Assembly: GCA_030447245.1 (NCBI GenBank)
Contig: JAUJPG010000007.1
Coordinates: 62,001-126,000, forward strand
Direction: 5' to 3'
Origin: Chloroflexota bacterium
Lineage (GTDB): Bacteria > Chloroflexota > UBA6077 > JACCZL01
Length of the DNA stretch: 64,000 nt
Part shown: positions 56,258 through 64,000 of the stretch, in pieces
Numbering within the stretch: the stretch's first letter is position 1
Layout: each line of letters starts with the position of its first letter
Program-made: the position numbers and the translations under genes
The notes under the pieces: generated by a model
The model's input: the letters and a program-made list of their open reading frames with translations, nothing else
What the model was told of the DNA's origin: nothing
Databases searched by the model: none

Positions 56258-57250
56258 TTGCGGGCAATCGTGCGGTCGATCGCCCCGAATGGCGGCGCGG
56301 TCATTGGGTCCGCGCTCGTCGGGCTCGGTATGCTCCTCCTCCTCTATGCGGGTGGCATGTATGCCGACCTACTGCCTGGCAGCCGCGTATCGGTCCCACG
56401 GCCACCTGCCCTTGACCGCGCGCGACCGACGGACGTTCCACTGCCCCAGGTCGCCGCGATCCCGCCTGCGGCGCCTGTATCCGCGTCGGAAGCCGCGCAT
56501 AGCGGCGGGATCGTCCCCCGCGGCACAGATTCCATCGCCAACCCGCCGTCCGCTATGGCTGCCGACGACCTCGGCAACCCTGGGTCGGTCAATGCGCGCC
56601 CGTTGCCAGCTACCCTGAGCGACGTGGTCGCTACAGGCCCAGACTCTCCAGATCAGGCGCAAGATCTCGCGGCTGCCGATCGGACAACCGCGCCTCGTCC
56701 CACAGTGCATACGGACCCAGCCGTATACGCTGCCCCCATGTCGGCAGCCGACGCCGCGGAACGGGTTCCCGAGCAGCGCATCCGGCCACCTGCAGGAGTG
56801 GCCAAGCAGCTTCGGATTCCTGCGATTAACCTCGAGACAGACGCGGTCCCGCGTGGCGTGATCACCAACAGCAAGGGTGACCTCGAATGGGAAACCGTTC
56901 CCTTCGTCGCCGCTCATTATGTCGACACAGCGCTCGTCGGCGCACGGGGCAATGCGGTGATCTCTGGACACGTCGTGACGATCCGCGAAGGCAACGTGTT
57001 CCGCAACCTGTACAAGCTGGACCTGGGTCAGACGATCGAGGTCACCACCGATGCTGGAACGTTCACCTACGTCGTTGAGGAGCTCAGACTCGTGCCGCCC
57101 GAGGCCATCGAGGTGATGGCACCCACGCCCGACGCCACCCTAACGCTGATCACCTGCGGCGGCGAGTTCAACCCCCGGACTCGTCAATTTAGCGAGCGGC
57201 TCGTGGTCACCTCAAAGTTGGGCAATTGGACGGCGCGCGTCGGCGACTAG
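56258..57250 (+). CDS. sortase (class D/E-like) with long linker
   Basis: This membrane-anchored transpeptidase has one helix (about 14-36), a Pro/Ala-rich linker of about 140 residues, then the sortase domain (about 180-325). The catalytic triad is visible: His238 (ISGHVV), Cys300 (TLITC) and Arg314 (FSERLVV). The start is TTG 56258 behind GAGGGAG. No LPxTG-type substrate or pilin gene is present in the window; the class cannot be fixed. Confidence 0.88.
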   Translation: MRAIVRSIAPNGGAVIGSALVGLGMLLLLYAGGMYADLLPGSRVSVPRPPALDRARPTDVPLPQVAAIPPAAPVSASEAAHSGGIVPRGTDSIANPPSAMAADDLGNPGSVNARPLPATLSDVVATGPDSPDQAQDLAAADRTTAPRPTVHTDPAVYAAPMSAADAAERVPEQRIRPPAGVAKQLRIPAINLETDAVPRGVITNSKGDLEWETVPFVAAHYVDTALVGARGNAVISGHVVTIREGNVFRNLYKLDLGQTIEVTTDAGTFTYVVEELRLVPPEAIEVMAPTPDATLTLITCGGEFNPRTRQFSERLVVTSKLGNWTARVGD

Positions 57251-57431
57251 TTGGCAGATGGGTTCCACGGCGACGCTCGATGCCAGTCTGGTGATCGGAA
57301 GTGTCTCGCGCGCAGCGTTACCTGTGAACAGGTCAAGTCCAGCGCGCTCTTTCGGCCCTTCGGGCCTCGTGTGAGCCTTTCGTCTCATCAAGACCTGGTG
57401 CGACTCCGAGGGGGCGCGGCCTGCGCCCGCG

Positions 57432-59294
57432 GTGAGGGCGCGGATCGTGGTGACGCCATTCGCATCACCCTGCCCGCCAGTGCAGTGGGTACTGCAGATC
57501 ACAGGCCGTCGGCGCCGGACGTACCCCAAGCTATCGTCGCCGTGCTCAAATCGATGGTCACGTCCGGTGCTGCCGGGGCCTAAGCCCGGTCTCGGGTGGG
57601 GAGGGGATGTCTTCCCTCCGCGGGCCGACGAGCGTAGCTGGGCCCCTCCAACCCCCACCTCCGCTCAGCGGGCGTGGCGCCGGGCGATCAGTGTCCCCGA
57701 GCTGTGGCTCGCGATTCTCGGGATCGGCCTGTATGCGCCTCCCGCCATGCGCGTTGCTCAGCTCAGCCCCGACGCGGTCGAGTACATCGATATTGCGCGC
57801 CGACTCGCGGCGGGTGAAGGTTTCCTCCTTGGCATCAAGGCGTACCACGTTGGTGGCAATGACATCCTCCATGATGGGATGGCCGAGCGAGCTCCGCTCT
57901 ACCCGATCCTCGCTGCGCTGCTCCTTCGTACCGGTGCCGGCCTGGCCGGCCTGCAGTTCGCGAACGTCGTGCTCGCGGGCCTCTGCATTGTGCTCGTCTG
58001 CGGGCTTGGTCGCACCCTGTTTGGCCGGCAGGTTGGCGTGCTGACTGGCCTGCTCGCGGTCGCCAGTCCAGTACTCCTCGTCCGCCTAGTACCGCCGATG
58101 ACCGAAGCGCTCTCGGCGTCGCTGACGCTGCTCGCTGTTTGGCTCGTCACGCGCTTCGGCTCGCCCCCGCGGGCGGCAGCCTTTGTGAGCGCCGGAGCCG
58201 CGCTTGGGCTCGCCTACCTGATGCGGCCAACGGTGGCGGCACTCGCCGTCGCGCTGCCGCTCGGCTGGCTCTTGATGCGCTGCCGCGGCCAGGCGCTCGG
58301 TCGGCCGCTTGCCGCGTTCGGAGTCGGCGTGCTCGCATTCGTGGCGCCTGTTTCGGTCTACAGCCTTCTGACCCGTGGAACTCTTTCGTACTCCGGCCAG
58401 TCCTACCTGTACGCTGTGTTCAGGGACGCGGACGTGCTTCGCAACGGCTTTCGCGGCCCCTTGCCAACGCCGCTCGAGTTCGTGACCGACAATGCTGCCT
58501 TTGTGGTGGCGGCAATCGCGGAAAACACTCGGTCCTACAGCGGCCTGCTCCTGTTTGACGTGGACTGGCTTCTTCCGCTCGCGCCCGCGTGGCCTGTCGC
58601 GCTCTGGATGCTGGCCCGCGGTCGTTACCCGCGGAGGGTCTGGCCGGCCCTGGTCGTGGCGGCGATCAACTTCCTCACCTACGCCGCGACGTGGGCCAAC
58701 TTCCAGGAGCGCTACCAGCTGATGACGTTGATGCTCCTGCTGCCGTTCGCGGTGCACGGCCTGTCCGGACTCGGGCTTGATAGGCTGGTTTGGAGCTTTG
58801 GGCCCATTCGGACCGGGCGCATCACCTTGCTGCACCTCGTGGTGCTGGCCGTGGTGTTCGTGTGGTCGGCCACCCTCGTGCGCCAGTACGGCGGCACGTT
58901 TACCTATGGCGGTGAGCCCGTCGGAACGCGCACGGACCGGGACTTGCGCTGGACAGGACCGCCACGCTGGGTACAGGACGGGGACTTGACGAGACTACTC
59001 GACTGGATCGACGCCCGGACTGAGGTGGACGATAGTCTGGCGCATGGCCAGCCTTGGCCTCTCACCTTTTTCACGGGACGGTCCTCCACCTTGCTCCCGA
59101 TTCGGCTCGACCAGCCGCGACTCCAGCAGTTCGTCGAGTGGTATCGAGTTGGTTACGTGGTCATCGACACGCGAGATCGCGACCGGCGCGGTTACCAGGG
59201 CTATCTCGAGGCGCTGTCAGGACTCGGCGTACGGTGGAGCGCGGTTGGAGCATACCGAGTCTTCGATACCCGCGCCCTGTGGCGACGTGCGTGA
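57432..59294 (+). CDS. membrane glycosyltransferase, GT39/PMT (ArnT-like) family
   Basis: The up to 620 residues have about 11 membrane helices and the GT39 acidic loop after helix 1 (LSPDAVEYIDIARRLAAGEGF), then a DGMAERAPLYPILAALLL region. A soluble C-terminal part (about 490-620) closes it. It would transfer a sugar from a polyprenyl phosphate on the outer face. The N-terminal 80 residues are Pro/Arg-rich and doubtful; a GTG at 57567 is an alternative start. The last 78 bp overlap the convergent ATP-grasp gene. Confidence 0.8.
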   Translation: MRARIVVTPFASPCPPVQWVLQITGRRRRTYPKLSSPCSNRWSRPVLPGPKPGLGWGGDVFPPRADERSWAPPTPTSAQRAWRRAISVPELWLAILGIGLYAPPAMRVAQLSPDAVEYIDIARRLAAGEGFLLGIKAYHVGGNDILHDGMAERAPLYPILAALLLRTGAGLAGLQFANVVLAGLCIVLVCGLGRTLFGRQVGVLTGLLAVASPVLLVRLVPPMTEALSASLTLLAVWLVTRFGSPPRAAAFVSAGAALGLAYLMRPTVAALAVALPLGWLLMRCRGQALGRPLAAFGVGVLAFVAPVSVYSLLTRGTLSYSGQSYLYAVFRDADVLRNGFRGPLPTPLEFVTDNAAFVVAAIAENTRSYSGLLLFDVDWLLPLAPAWPVALWMLARGRYPRRVWPALVVAAINFLTYAATWANFQERYQLMTLMLLLPFAVHGLSGLGLDRLVWSFGPIRTGRITLLHLVVLAVVFVWSATLVRQYGGTFTYGGEPVGTRTDRDLRWTGPPRWVQDGDLTRLLDWIDARTEVDDSLAHGQPWPLTFFTGRSSTLLPIRLDQPRLQQFVEWYRVGYVVIDTRDRDRRGYQGYLEALSGLGVRWSAVGAYRVFDTRALWRRA

Positions 59295-60005
59295 CCTCTG
59301 CCCGGCTCCCTCGAGGCTCGCCACAACCGCCCTCGCATCGACGGCGAGGACGCCGTCCGCGTAAGCGAAGAGCGGATTGATGTCGATTTCCAGGACGGTC
59401 GGCGACTGCACCATGAGTGCTGCGAGGCACACGATGGTCCGCCGAATCGCTGCCCGGCTCGCGACCTCTCTTCCTCGGTAACCGTCCAGCAGCCGGCGCC
59501 CACGTAGCTCTTCGAGCATCTCACCGGCATCAGCCTCGGACCGCGGCGCTACCCGCAGCGCGACGTCGTCATGCACCTCGACGAGGATCCCACCCCTGCC
59601 GACGCTGACGACGGGTCCGCACGTCGGGTCGCGATACGCGCCGAGCAGTAGTTCCACGCCAGGACGCGCCATTGGTTGCACCGCAACGCCCTCAAAGCGC
59701 AAGGGCGGATTCGCGGCCGCCGCCCGCGCGCGAAGCTCTTCGAAGGCCGCGCCGACAGCGGACTCATCCGCTAGGTCAAGGCGGACCCCGTCCACGTCAC
59801 TCTTGTGAGTAGCATCCGGTGATGCCAGCTTGACCGCGGCGGGGAGTCCCAACTTGCGAGCAAGGGCCGCGGCGGCCTTGGCCGATCGGGCGCGCCGAGT
59901 TGGAACGACTGGGATGCCGGCTGCCACCACGAGCCGCTTGGATTCAACCTCGTCGAGGATACACCCTGCCTGCAAGCGCGTTGGCTCAGGTGGTCCATCG
60001 ATCAT
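59217..60005 (-). CDS. ATP-grasp subunit of ADP-forming acyl-CoA synthetase type
   Basis: The 262 residues start MIDGPPEPTRLQAGCILDEVESKRLVVAAGIPVVP and include PAAVKLASPDATHKSDVDGV, then GVAVQPMARPGVELLLGAYRDPTCGPVV and EIDINPLFAYADGVLAVDA. This is the ATP-grasp_5 (beta-subunit-like) domain of ADP-forming acetate-CoA ligases. The CoA-binding alpha domains are not present here, so it acts with a partner coded elsewhere or has a different job. Its C-terminus overlaps the GT39 gene. Confidence 0.8.
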   Translation of the reverse strand: MIDGPPEPTRLQAGCILDEVESKRLVVAAGIPVVPTRRARSAKAAAALARKLGLPAAVKLASPDATHKSDVDGVRLDLADESAVGAAFEELRARAAAANPPLRFEGVAVQPMARPGVELLLGAYRDPTCGPVVSVGRGGILVEVHDDVALRVAPRSEADAGEMLEELRGRRLLDGYRGREVASRAAIRRTIVCLAALMVQSPTVLEIDINPLFAYADGVLAVDARAVVASLEGAGQRSRTSPQGAGIEDSVCSNRAPPYAES

Positions 60006-60050
60006 GCGTTGGCCTCGCACGGCTGCGGCGGCGGCGCGAGTGGGATCATG

Positions 60051-60056
60051 TATACT
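60051..60056 (+). promoter_or_regulatory. candidate -10 box TATACT upstream of rpsT
   Basis: TATACT lies 106 nt before the rpsT TTG start, the same hexamer as for trpS, rplS, glyQS and lepA. No good -35 is visible. Confidence 0.4.
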
Positions 60057-60161
60057 CCACTCGAGTCCGCGAGGCCAGGCGTGATGCGCCGGCCTCCATC
60101 CACAACGTCCTGTGAGGCGCTACCGCATTGCGGCGTCGCGCCACGCTGAGAGGAGCATTCC

Positions 60162-60599
60162 TTGCCTAACACGCGGTCCGCCGAAAAGCAGATGCGCGTC
60201 GCCGAGCGACGCAGGACCCGCAACCGTGCCGTTAAATCGGCCGTGAAGACGTTCATCCACAAAGCCGAGCAGAGCATCGTTGGAGCCGCGGAAGACGCAA
60301 AGACGTTGGTAATCCAGGCGCAGCGCTCGCTCGACAAGGCGGCGTCCAAGGGCGTGCTCCACCGGAGCAACGCGGCACGGCGAAAGACGCGCCTCATGAA
60401 GAAGCTCAACGCGATCGCGATCGCGGACCCCACGCCAGTCACCAAGGCGGCTCGCGGGACTGCGGCTCGCGCTGCCACGACCAAGCGTGGCGCGAAGGGC
60501 ACTGGCAGCAAGCGTGCCGCGACGGGCTCTGGCAGCAAGCGCGCCGCGGGGAGCACCAGCCGCGCGACTAGCACGAAGCGTCCGACTTCGCGGTCCTAG
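60162..60599 (+). CDS. rpsT: 30S ribosomal protein S20 with long basic C-terminal tail
   Basis: Residues 1-88 are normal S20 (NTRSAEKQMRVAERRRTRNR, ASKGVLHRSNAARRKTRLMK). Residues 90-145 form an extra Ala/Lys/Arg/Thr/Ser/Gly tail with a near repeat, GTGSKRAA at 113-120 and GSGSKRAA at 122-129. S20 binds 16S rRNA; such a tail is likely disordered and RNA-binding. The start is TTG 60162 behind GAGAGGAG. Confidence 0.92.
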   Translation: MPNTRSAEKQMRVAERRRTRNRAVKSAVKTFIHKAEQSIVGAAEDAKTLVIQAQRSLDKAASKGVLHRSNAARRKTRLMKKLNAIAIADPTPVTKAARGTAARAATTKRGAKGTGSKRAATGSGSKRAAGSTSRATSTKRPTSRS

Positions 60600-60842
60600 A
60601 CCAGAGGTCCAGGCGGCACGAACCGGGGCCCCATTGCTCGTCTTCGCCATGACCATCAAGCTCGTCCCGCGGTCGCGAAGGCCGTCATCTGGCTGATCGG
60701 GGCTGGCCCGTCCGACGCGCGCTTGGGCTGGCGACAACATCCGCCGTGCGCGTTGATCGCAACCATTGATGGTGCGGCTTCCTGGACTTGCTGACCGAGT
60801 AGCTCCGCGCGCAGCACCCTATTGCTGCACTCCTGGGGCGGC

Positions 60843-61403
60843 TTAGATCTGTCTCGAGCGCCCGATGCCGTTGCGCGCGATTCCGACCGGCGCCGGCGAA
60901 TTCGCGGCGGACGTCAGCCCAAACGCCTGCACAATCGCCTCGCGGCGGCGGGCGTGGTCGAGCTCGACAAGGAACACGCGCTGCCATCGCCCAAGCATCA
61001 TCCGGCCATCGCGGATCGGCACCGTCTGGCTTGCCCCAAGCACCAACTGCAAGCAATGCGCGTGACCATTCGGGCTCTCGTCCGCCGTCATATTGACCGT
61101 ACGCACGGTGAAGTCATTGTGGCGATAGGCCGCCGCCCGGGGTGCCATGTGCTCAAGAAACTCGGCCATGTCCTCCAGGAGCAGAGGCTCCGACTCGTTG
61201 ATCACCACCGCCGCGGTCGTGTGCCGCGAGAACACGACGGCCATCCCATCGCTTATTCCAGAACGCGCGACAATCCGCTCGACGCGCTCCGTGAGATCAA
61301 TGAATTCTGGCGCCGCTGACGTGCAGACCTCAATGCACTCCGACCAGCTACTGAAGCCCGTGGGCGTGTCCAGGGGGGCCACGGGACGGGGATGGAAAGC
61401 CAT
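60843..61403 (-). CDS. YjbQ family protein (UPF0047)
   Basis: From ATG 61403 the 186 residues show FIDLTERVERIVARSGISDG, then VFSRHTTAAVVINESEPLLLEDM, then NGHAHCLQLVLGASQTVPI and LGRWQRVFLVELDHARRRE. The conserved histidines are all present. The family has been linked to weak thiamine-phosphate synthase activity, from recall. The C-terminal 35 residues after VELD are longer than usual. A long GC-rich leader (61404-61530) precedes it. Confidence 0.88.
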   Translation of the reverse strand: MAFHPRPVAPLDTPTGFSSWSECIEVCTSAAPEFIDLTERVERIVARSGISDGMAVVFSRHTTAAVVINESEPLLLEDMAEFLEHMAPRAAAYRHNDFTVRTVNMTADESPNGHAHCLQLVLGASQTVPIRDGRMMLGRWQRVFLVELDHARRREAIVQAFGLTSAANSPAPVGIARNGIGRSRQI

Positions 61404-61572
61404 GATCTGGCGCGCTCCTGTGGATCGAGGCTGGGGAGGGAGCGGGGGACCGCCGGTGACGGTGCGGGGAGCCCGTCGGCGGCGCGAGGAGGGGATGGAT
61501 GGAGTGTGGTCGGATTGATGGTACCACACGTCCGCGTAGATCGGCGGTTCTCGGGTTTCACGCGGAACGAGT

Positions 61573-61608
61573 CGGGCAGTGCATACCGGGCGCGGAATGC
61601 ACTGCCCG
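61573..61608 (-). terminator. 12-bp perfect inverted repeat after coxM
   Basis: CGGGCAGTGCAT at 61573-61584 and ATGCACTGCCCG at 61597-61608 are exact reverse complements with a 12-nt spacer. They lie 62 bp past the coxM stop and before yjbQ. There is no T-run, so it may be a terminator or an operator. Confidence 0.5.
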
Positions 61609-61669
61609 AGCTCCTCGTGCGTGCTTCCCTCCGCCGCCGGCCTGGATCAGGCTGGCGGCGGCATGAACG

Positions 61670-62533
61670 TCAGGCCTGCGCCCGCTCCAGCGCGGTGGCC
61701 AGCGCGCGACGAGTGAACACGCGTGCCAAGTGCGCTCGGTATTCCGCGGACGCGTGGATGTCGTCGTTGCAGTCCACGCCGTCTGCGGCCCTCTCGGCGG
61801 CGGCCTGGAGAGCATCGCCTCCCCTACCAGTCAGCGCTTGCTCGACGCCCTCGGCCCGGTAGGCCTTGACTCCGACCCCGGTGACCGCCACGCGGGCCTG
61901 ATGAATCGAGCCGCCATCGCCAACCGTCACGGCGGCGGCCACCCCAGTCAAGGCGTAGTGCGAGGCTGGGTGATCGAACTTTGCGTACGCCGTTCCAGTC
62001 CTCGGCGCCAACGCCGGGAAGCGGATCTGGGTAAGTATCTCATTCTCCTCGAGAGCAGTCGTCAAGATGTCCACGAAGAAATCAGTGGCCCTGATCGTCC
62101 GTTCCCCGCTTGCGCCACGCGCGATGACCTCGCCGTCAGCTGCCAGGAAGACCGCCGGAAGGTCGCCAGCCGGATCGGAGTGCGCCAGGCTGCCACCAAT
62201 CGTGCCTTTGTTGCGAACCTGGAGATCGCCGACCTTCTCCGCTGCTTCCGACAGCATCGGGAGCGCCCGCGCGACTTCCGGAGAGCTGGCAATCTGCGCC
62301 TGAGTCACCAATGCACCGATCGTCAGTCCGCCCGCGTCGACACGGATCTCATTGAGCCCCGGGATCTTCCGTATGTCGATGAGCGTTGCTGGCTGCGCCA
62401 ACCTCAACTTCATCATGGGCAACAGGCTGTGGCCGCCGGCGATAAGCTTGGCCTCGCCCCCGCTTTCGGAGAGGAGTCTCAGCGCCTCGTCCAGACTAGA
62501 CGGCGCGACATAGTCGAACTTTGCTGGGTACAT
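61670..62533 (-). CDS. molybdenum hydroxylase FAD-binding medium subunit, CoxM family
   Basis: The 287 residues begin YPAKFDYVAPSSLDEALRLL, carry the FAD-binding AGGHSLLPMMKLRLAQP (32-48) and the second FAD motif RNKGTIGGSLAHSDPAGDLP (about 107-126), and end with the CO_deh_flav_C domain. It passes electrons from the Fe-S subunit to a quinone or other acceptor. The ATG follows GGGAGGT. It is downstream of the small subunit; no large subunit follows in this operon. Confidence 0.92.
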   Translation of the reverse strand: MYPAKFDYVAPSSLDEALRLLSESGGEAKLIAGGHSLLPMMKLRLAQPATLIDIRKIPGLNEIRVDAGGLTIGALVTQAQIASSPEVARALPMLSEAAEKVGDLQVRNKGTIGGSLAHSDPAGDLPAVFLAADGEVIARGASGERTIRATDFFVDILTTALEENEILTQIRFPALAPRTGTAYAKFDHPASHYALTGVAAAVTVGDGGSIHQARVAVTGVGVKAYRAEGVEQALTGRGGDALQAAAERAADGVDCNDDIHASAEYRAHLARVFTRRALATALERAQA

Positions 62534-62637
62534 CCTGTGTTACCTCCCGGCGCCGCTGCTCGCGGCTCCGTAGCGCGTCACTCGCATGGCGACTCCATCG
62601 ATCGCACTAGTCGGTCCACCTTCAGTGCACCGAGTGA

Positions 62638-63111
62638 TCACGCGCGAGTGCCACTCATCTCGCGCGCGGCGTACTGAATCGCCTTCACGATGTTCTGGTA
62701 CCCGGTGCAGCGACAGAGATTACCCTCGATCCCCTTGCGGATCTCCTCCTCGCTCGGAGCAGGGTTGTTCTTGAGCAGATCCACGGTGGTCATGATCATG
62801 CCAGGCGTACAAAAACCACACTGCAGGCCATGCTCCTCCCAGAAACCGCGCTGAATCGGGTGCAACTCGCCGTTCGTGGCGAGCCCCTCGATTGTTTCGA
62901 TCTGCGCCGCATCAGCCTGGACTGCCAGGATCGTGCACGCTTTGACCGCCGCGCCGTCCATGATGACGGTGCAGGCTCCGCATTGACTGGTGTCGCAACC
63001 GACGTGCGTGCCGGTTAGTTGCAGCACGTCGCGGATGTAGTGGACGAGAAGAAGCCGCGGCTCCACGTCGTGCTCGTACTGCTTGCCGTTGACGGTCATC
63101 GAAATCTTCAC
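62638..63111 (-). CDS. molybdenum hydroxylase 2Fe-2S small subunit, CoxS family
   Basis: The 157 residues bind two 2Fe-2S clusters: the plant-type one in [14 protein letters not shown] plus a later Cys (KAC), and the helical one in [12 protein letters not shown] and [12 protein letters not shown]. The start is GTG 63111 behind GGGAGG. It is the electron-transfer subunit that links the molybdenum centre to the FAD subunit. Sequence wording is closest to CO-dehydrogenase-type small subunits. Confidence 0.93.
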   Translation of the reverse strand: MKISMTVNGKQYEHDVEPRLLLVHYIRDVLQLTGTHVGCDTSQCGACTVIMDGAAVKACTILAVQADAAQIETIEGLATNGELHPIQRGFWEEHGLQCGFCTPGMIMTTVDLLKNNPAPSEEEIRKGIEGNLCRCTGYQNIVKAIQYAAREMSGTRA

Positions 63112-63313
63112 GCCTGTCGCCTCCCGGGTAGCAAAGAGCGCCGAAGGTTGAGCGACCCGGCGGTCGCCGAGCGCGCCGCCTCCCGCACGAAGGTCATGCT
63201 AGGAGGGCCCGCGCAGAATGTCAACTCCAGACGTGGAGATCAGACCGGCAGCGCGGCACGGCGAGCACGTCGAGGAAGCGCAACGCGACCCGGAGACGTG
63301 CCGATGAAAGCAC

Positions 63314-64000
63314 TCAGTTGCCTCGCCCTCTTGGGTCACCGGCAGCGTAGGCGGGAAATCGGAACGCCATCTCCCGACCAAGCATGCCGCCGTGTCCTAA
63401 CCGGGCCAGCTCTGCGCGCCCGACCCGCTCGCCCGCGAACACGCGCGGCAGCACCAGGTCCAGGACAGTCTTTTCGGAGAACATCTCGCACGACGAAAGC
63501 CCAAACAGCGGAACGTTCCCCGCCGCAGCGGTCCAGAAGAGGCTGCCCGGGTGCACGGGCACCCCATGCTTGACAATGCGGGCACCGACGCTGTCGAGTG
63601 CGGCGAACAGCGGCTCCAGCGGGTCCAGTGAGCTGGCACCCGCTGCGAGCACAAGGTCAGGGCCGATTGCCAACGCCGACCGCAGCAGGTCGGCGTATGA
63701 GCGCTCACCATCCGTTTCGAGCAGCATCACCAATTCGGAGCCATACCACGCCAGCTTCCGCTCCAATGCGGTACGAAACCTTTCACGGACCTTGCTAGCG
63801 ACGCGCTCGAGTATCAGCCCCGAGACTCGCCCCGGTCGGAAGGGGACGACCCGGAGCGGCGGGCGAGCCGCGCAGATCTGCTCGACGTGAAGGACCGTCG
63901 CCTGTGGCAGAACTAGTGGCGTCACCTTTGCGCCGGCCAGCTCATCGCCCTCGTCTACGGGCTGGTAGTCGAACCGCGTCAGCACCGAAACGCCATCGAG
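63314..64000 (-). CDS. molybdopterin-binding domain protein (MoeA/Mog-like), partial
   Basis: The frame ends at 63314 and stays open to base 64000, so the N-terminus is off the window. It contains KVTPLVLPQATVLHVEQICA, then SGLILERVASKVRERFRTAL, then DLVLAAGASSLDPLEPLFAALDSVGARIVKHG and VPLFGLSSCEMFSEKTVLDLVLPRV. This is the MoCF-biosynthesis-type fold found in proteins near cox operons. It probably helps insert or mature the molybdenum cofactor for the CoxSM-type enzyme next door. A GTG at 63985 is not needed as a start, since the frame continues upstream. Confidence 0.78.
   Translation of the reverse strand, partial: LDGVSVLTRFDYQPVDEGDELAGAKVTPLVLPQATVLHVEQICAARPPLRVVPFRPGRVSGLILERVASKVRERFRTALERKLAWYGSELVMLLETDGERSYADLLRSALAIGPDLVLAAGASSLDPLEPLFAALDSVGARIVKHGVPVHPGSLFWTAAAGNVPLFGLSSCEMFSEKTVLDLVLPRVFAGERVGRAELARLGHGGMLGREMAFRFPAYAAGDPRGRGN

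Noticed and set aside
1-64000. CRISPR array, tRNA or rRNA genes
   Set aside because: Reading both strands I saw no spaced direct repeats and no convincing tRNA T-arm/CCA pattern or rRNA sequence. A tRNA scan would be the decisive test.

Overview
The window is GC-rich (roughly 63% by eye) and bacterial. It uses GTG and TTG starts freely and packs genes into short operons with 4-bp ATGA or GTGA overlaps. A fused glycyl-tRNA synthetase (alpha and beta in one chain), an XPB/Ssl2-N-terminal-type 'helicase-associated' protein, a K+-independent proton pyrophosphatase, CoxS/M/L-type hydroxylases and a CcmE of the cysteine type together suggest a Chloroflexota bacterium. That placement is an inference from gene content, not a measured one.

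Layout. 1-1129 (-): 3' part of a DUF362 protein. 1380-3297 (+): trpS and scpA. 3202-9554 (-): an operon read rplS, rnhB (frameshifted), yraN, dacF-like carboxypeptidase, rluB, cmk, a radical-SAM DUF512 protein, and a Xer-like recombinase that has lost its catalytic residues and overlaps the end of scpA. 9620-13729 (-): helicase-associated protein and proton pyrophosphatase. 14234-18026 (-): a decayed two-gene locus, a DUF1116/AllG-like gene followed by a CoxL-like gene, with well over ten small indels and one in-frame stop. 18496-29034 (+): System I cytochrome c maturation genes (ccmG, ccdA, a small membrane gene, ccmE, F, H, I, an unknown secreted/membrane protein, ccmA, B, C, D) running into an IlvD/Edd-type dehydratase. 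29461-30717 and 35490-36747: two oppositely oriented copies of one IS3-family element. They enclose a SRPBCC protein, glyQS and a RibD-C reductase. 36898-40386 (-): metH. 40568-41584 (+): aldose epimerase. 41741-44080 (-): an intact CoxL-family large subunit. 44257-48436 (-): VanW protein, archaeal-type dUTPase, folB, DUF3618 and holin-like membrane proteins. 48659-50461 (+): lepA. 50659-56000 (-): rhodanese, a winged-helix-like protein, and a Gld-type ABC export set with DUF4340. 56258-59294 (+): sortase and a GT39 membrane glycosyltransferase. 59217-60005 (-): an ATP-grasp acyl-CoA synthetase subunit. 60162-60599 (+): rpsT with a long basic tail. 60843-64000 (-): YjbQ, CoxM, CoxS and a partial molybdopterin-binding protein.

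How parts fit together. The ccm block plus CcdA/CcmG moves haem and reductant across the membrane to build c-type cytochromes. The cox genes form molybdenum hydroxylase parts split over three places: a small and medium subunit pair, one intact orphan large subunit, and one dead large subunit. The rplS-to-Xer operon is a housekeeping mix (translation, RNA modification, nucleotide supply, cell wall).

Caution. Single-base indels in G/C runs occur in rnhB, in both IS copies and throughout 14.2-18.0 kb, while most other genes are clean. This could be real decay, or residual assembly error in hard-to-polish segments. Nothing in the window is a CRISPR array, a recognisable tRNA or an rRNA.
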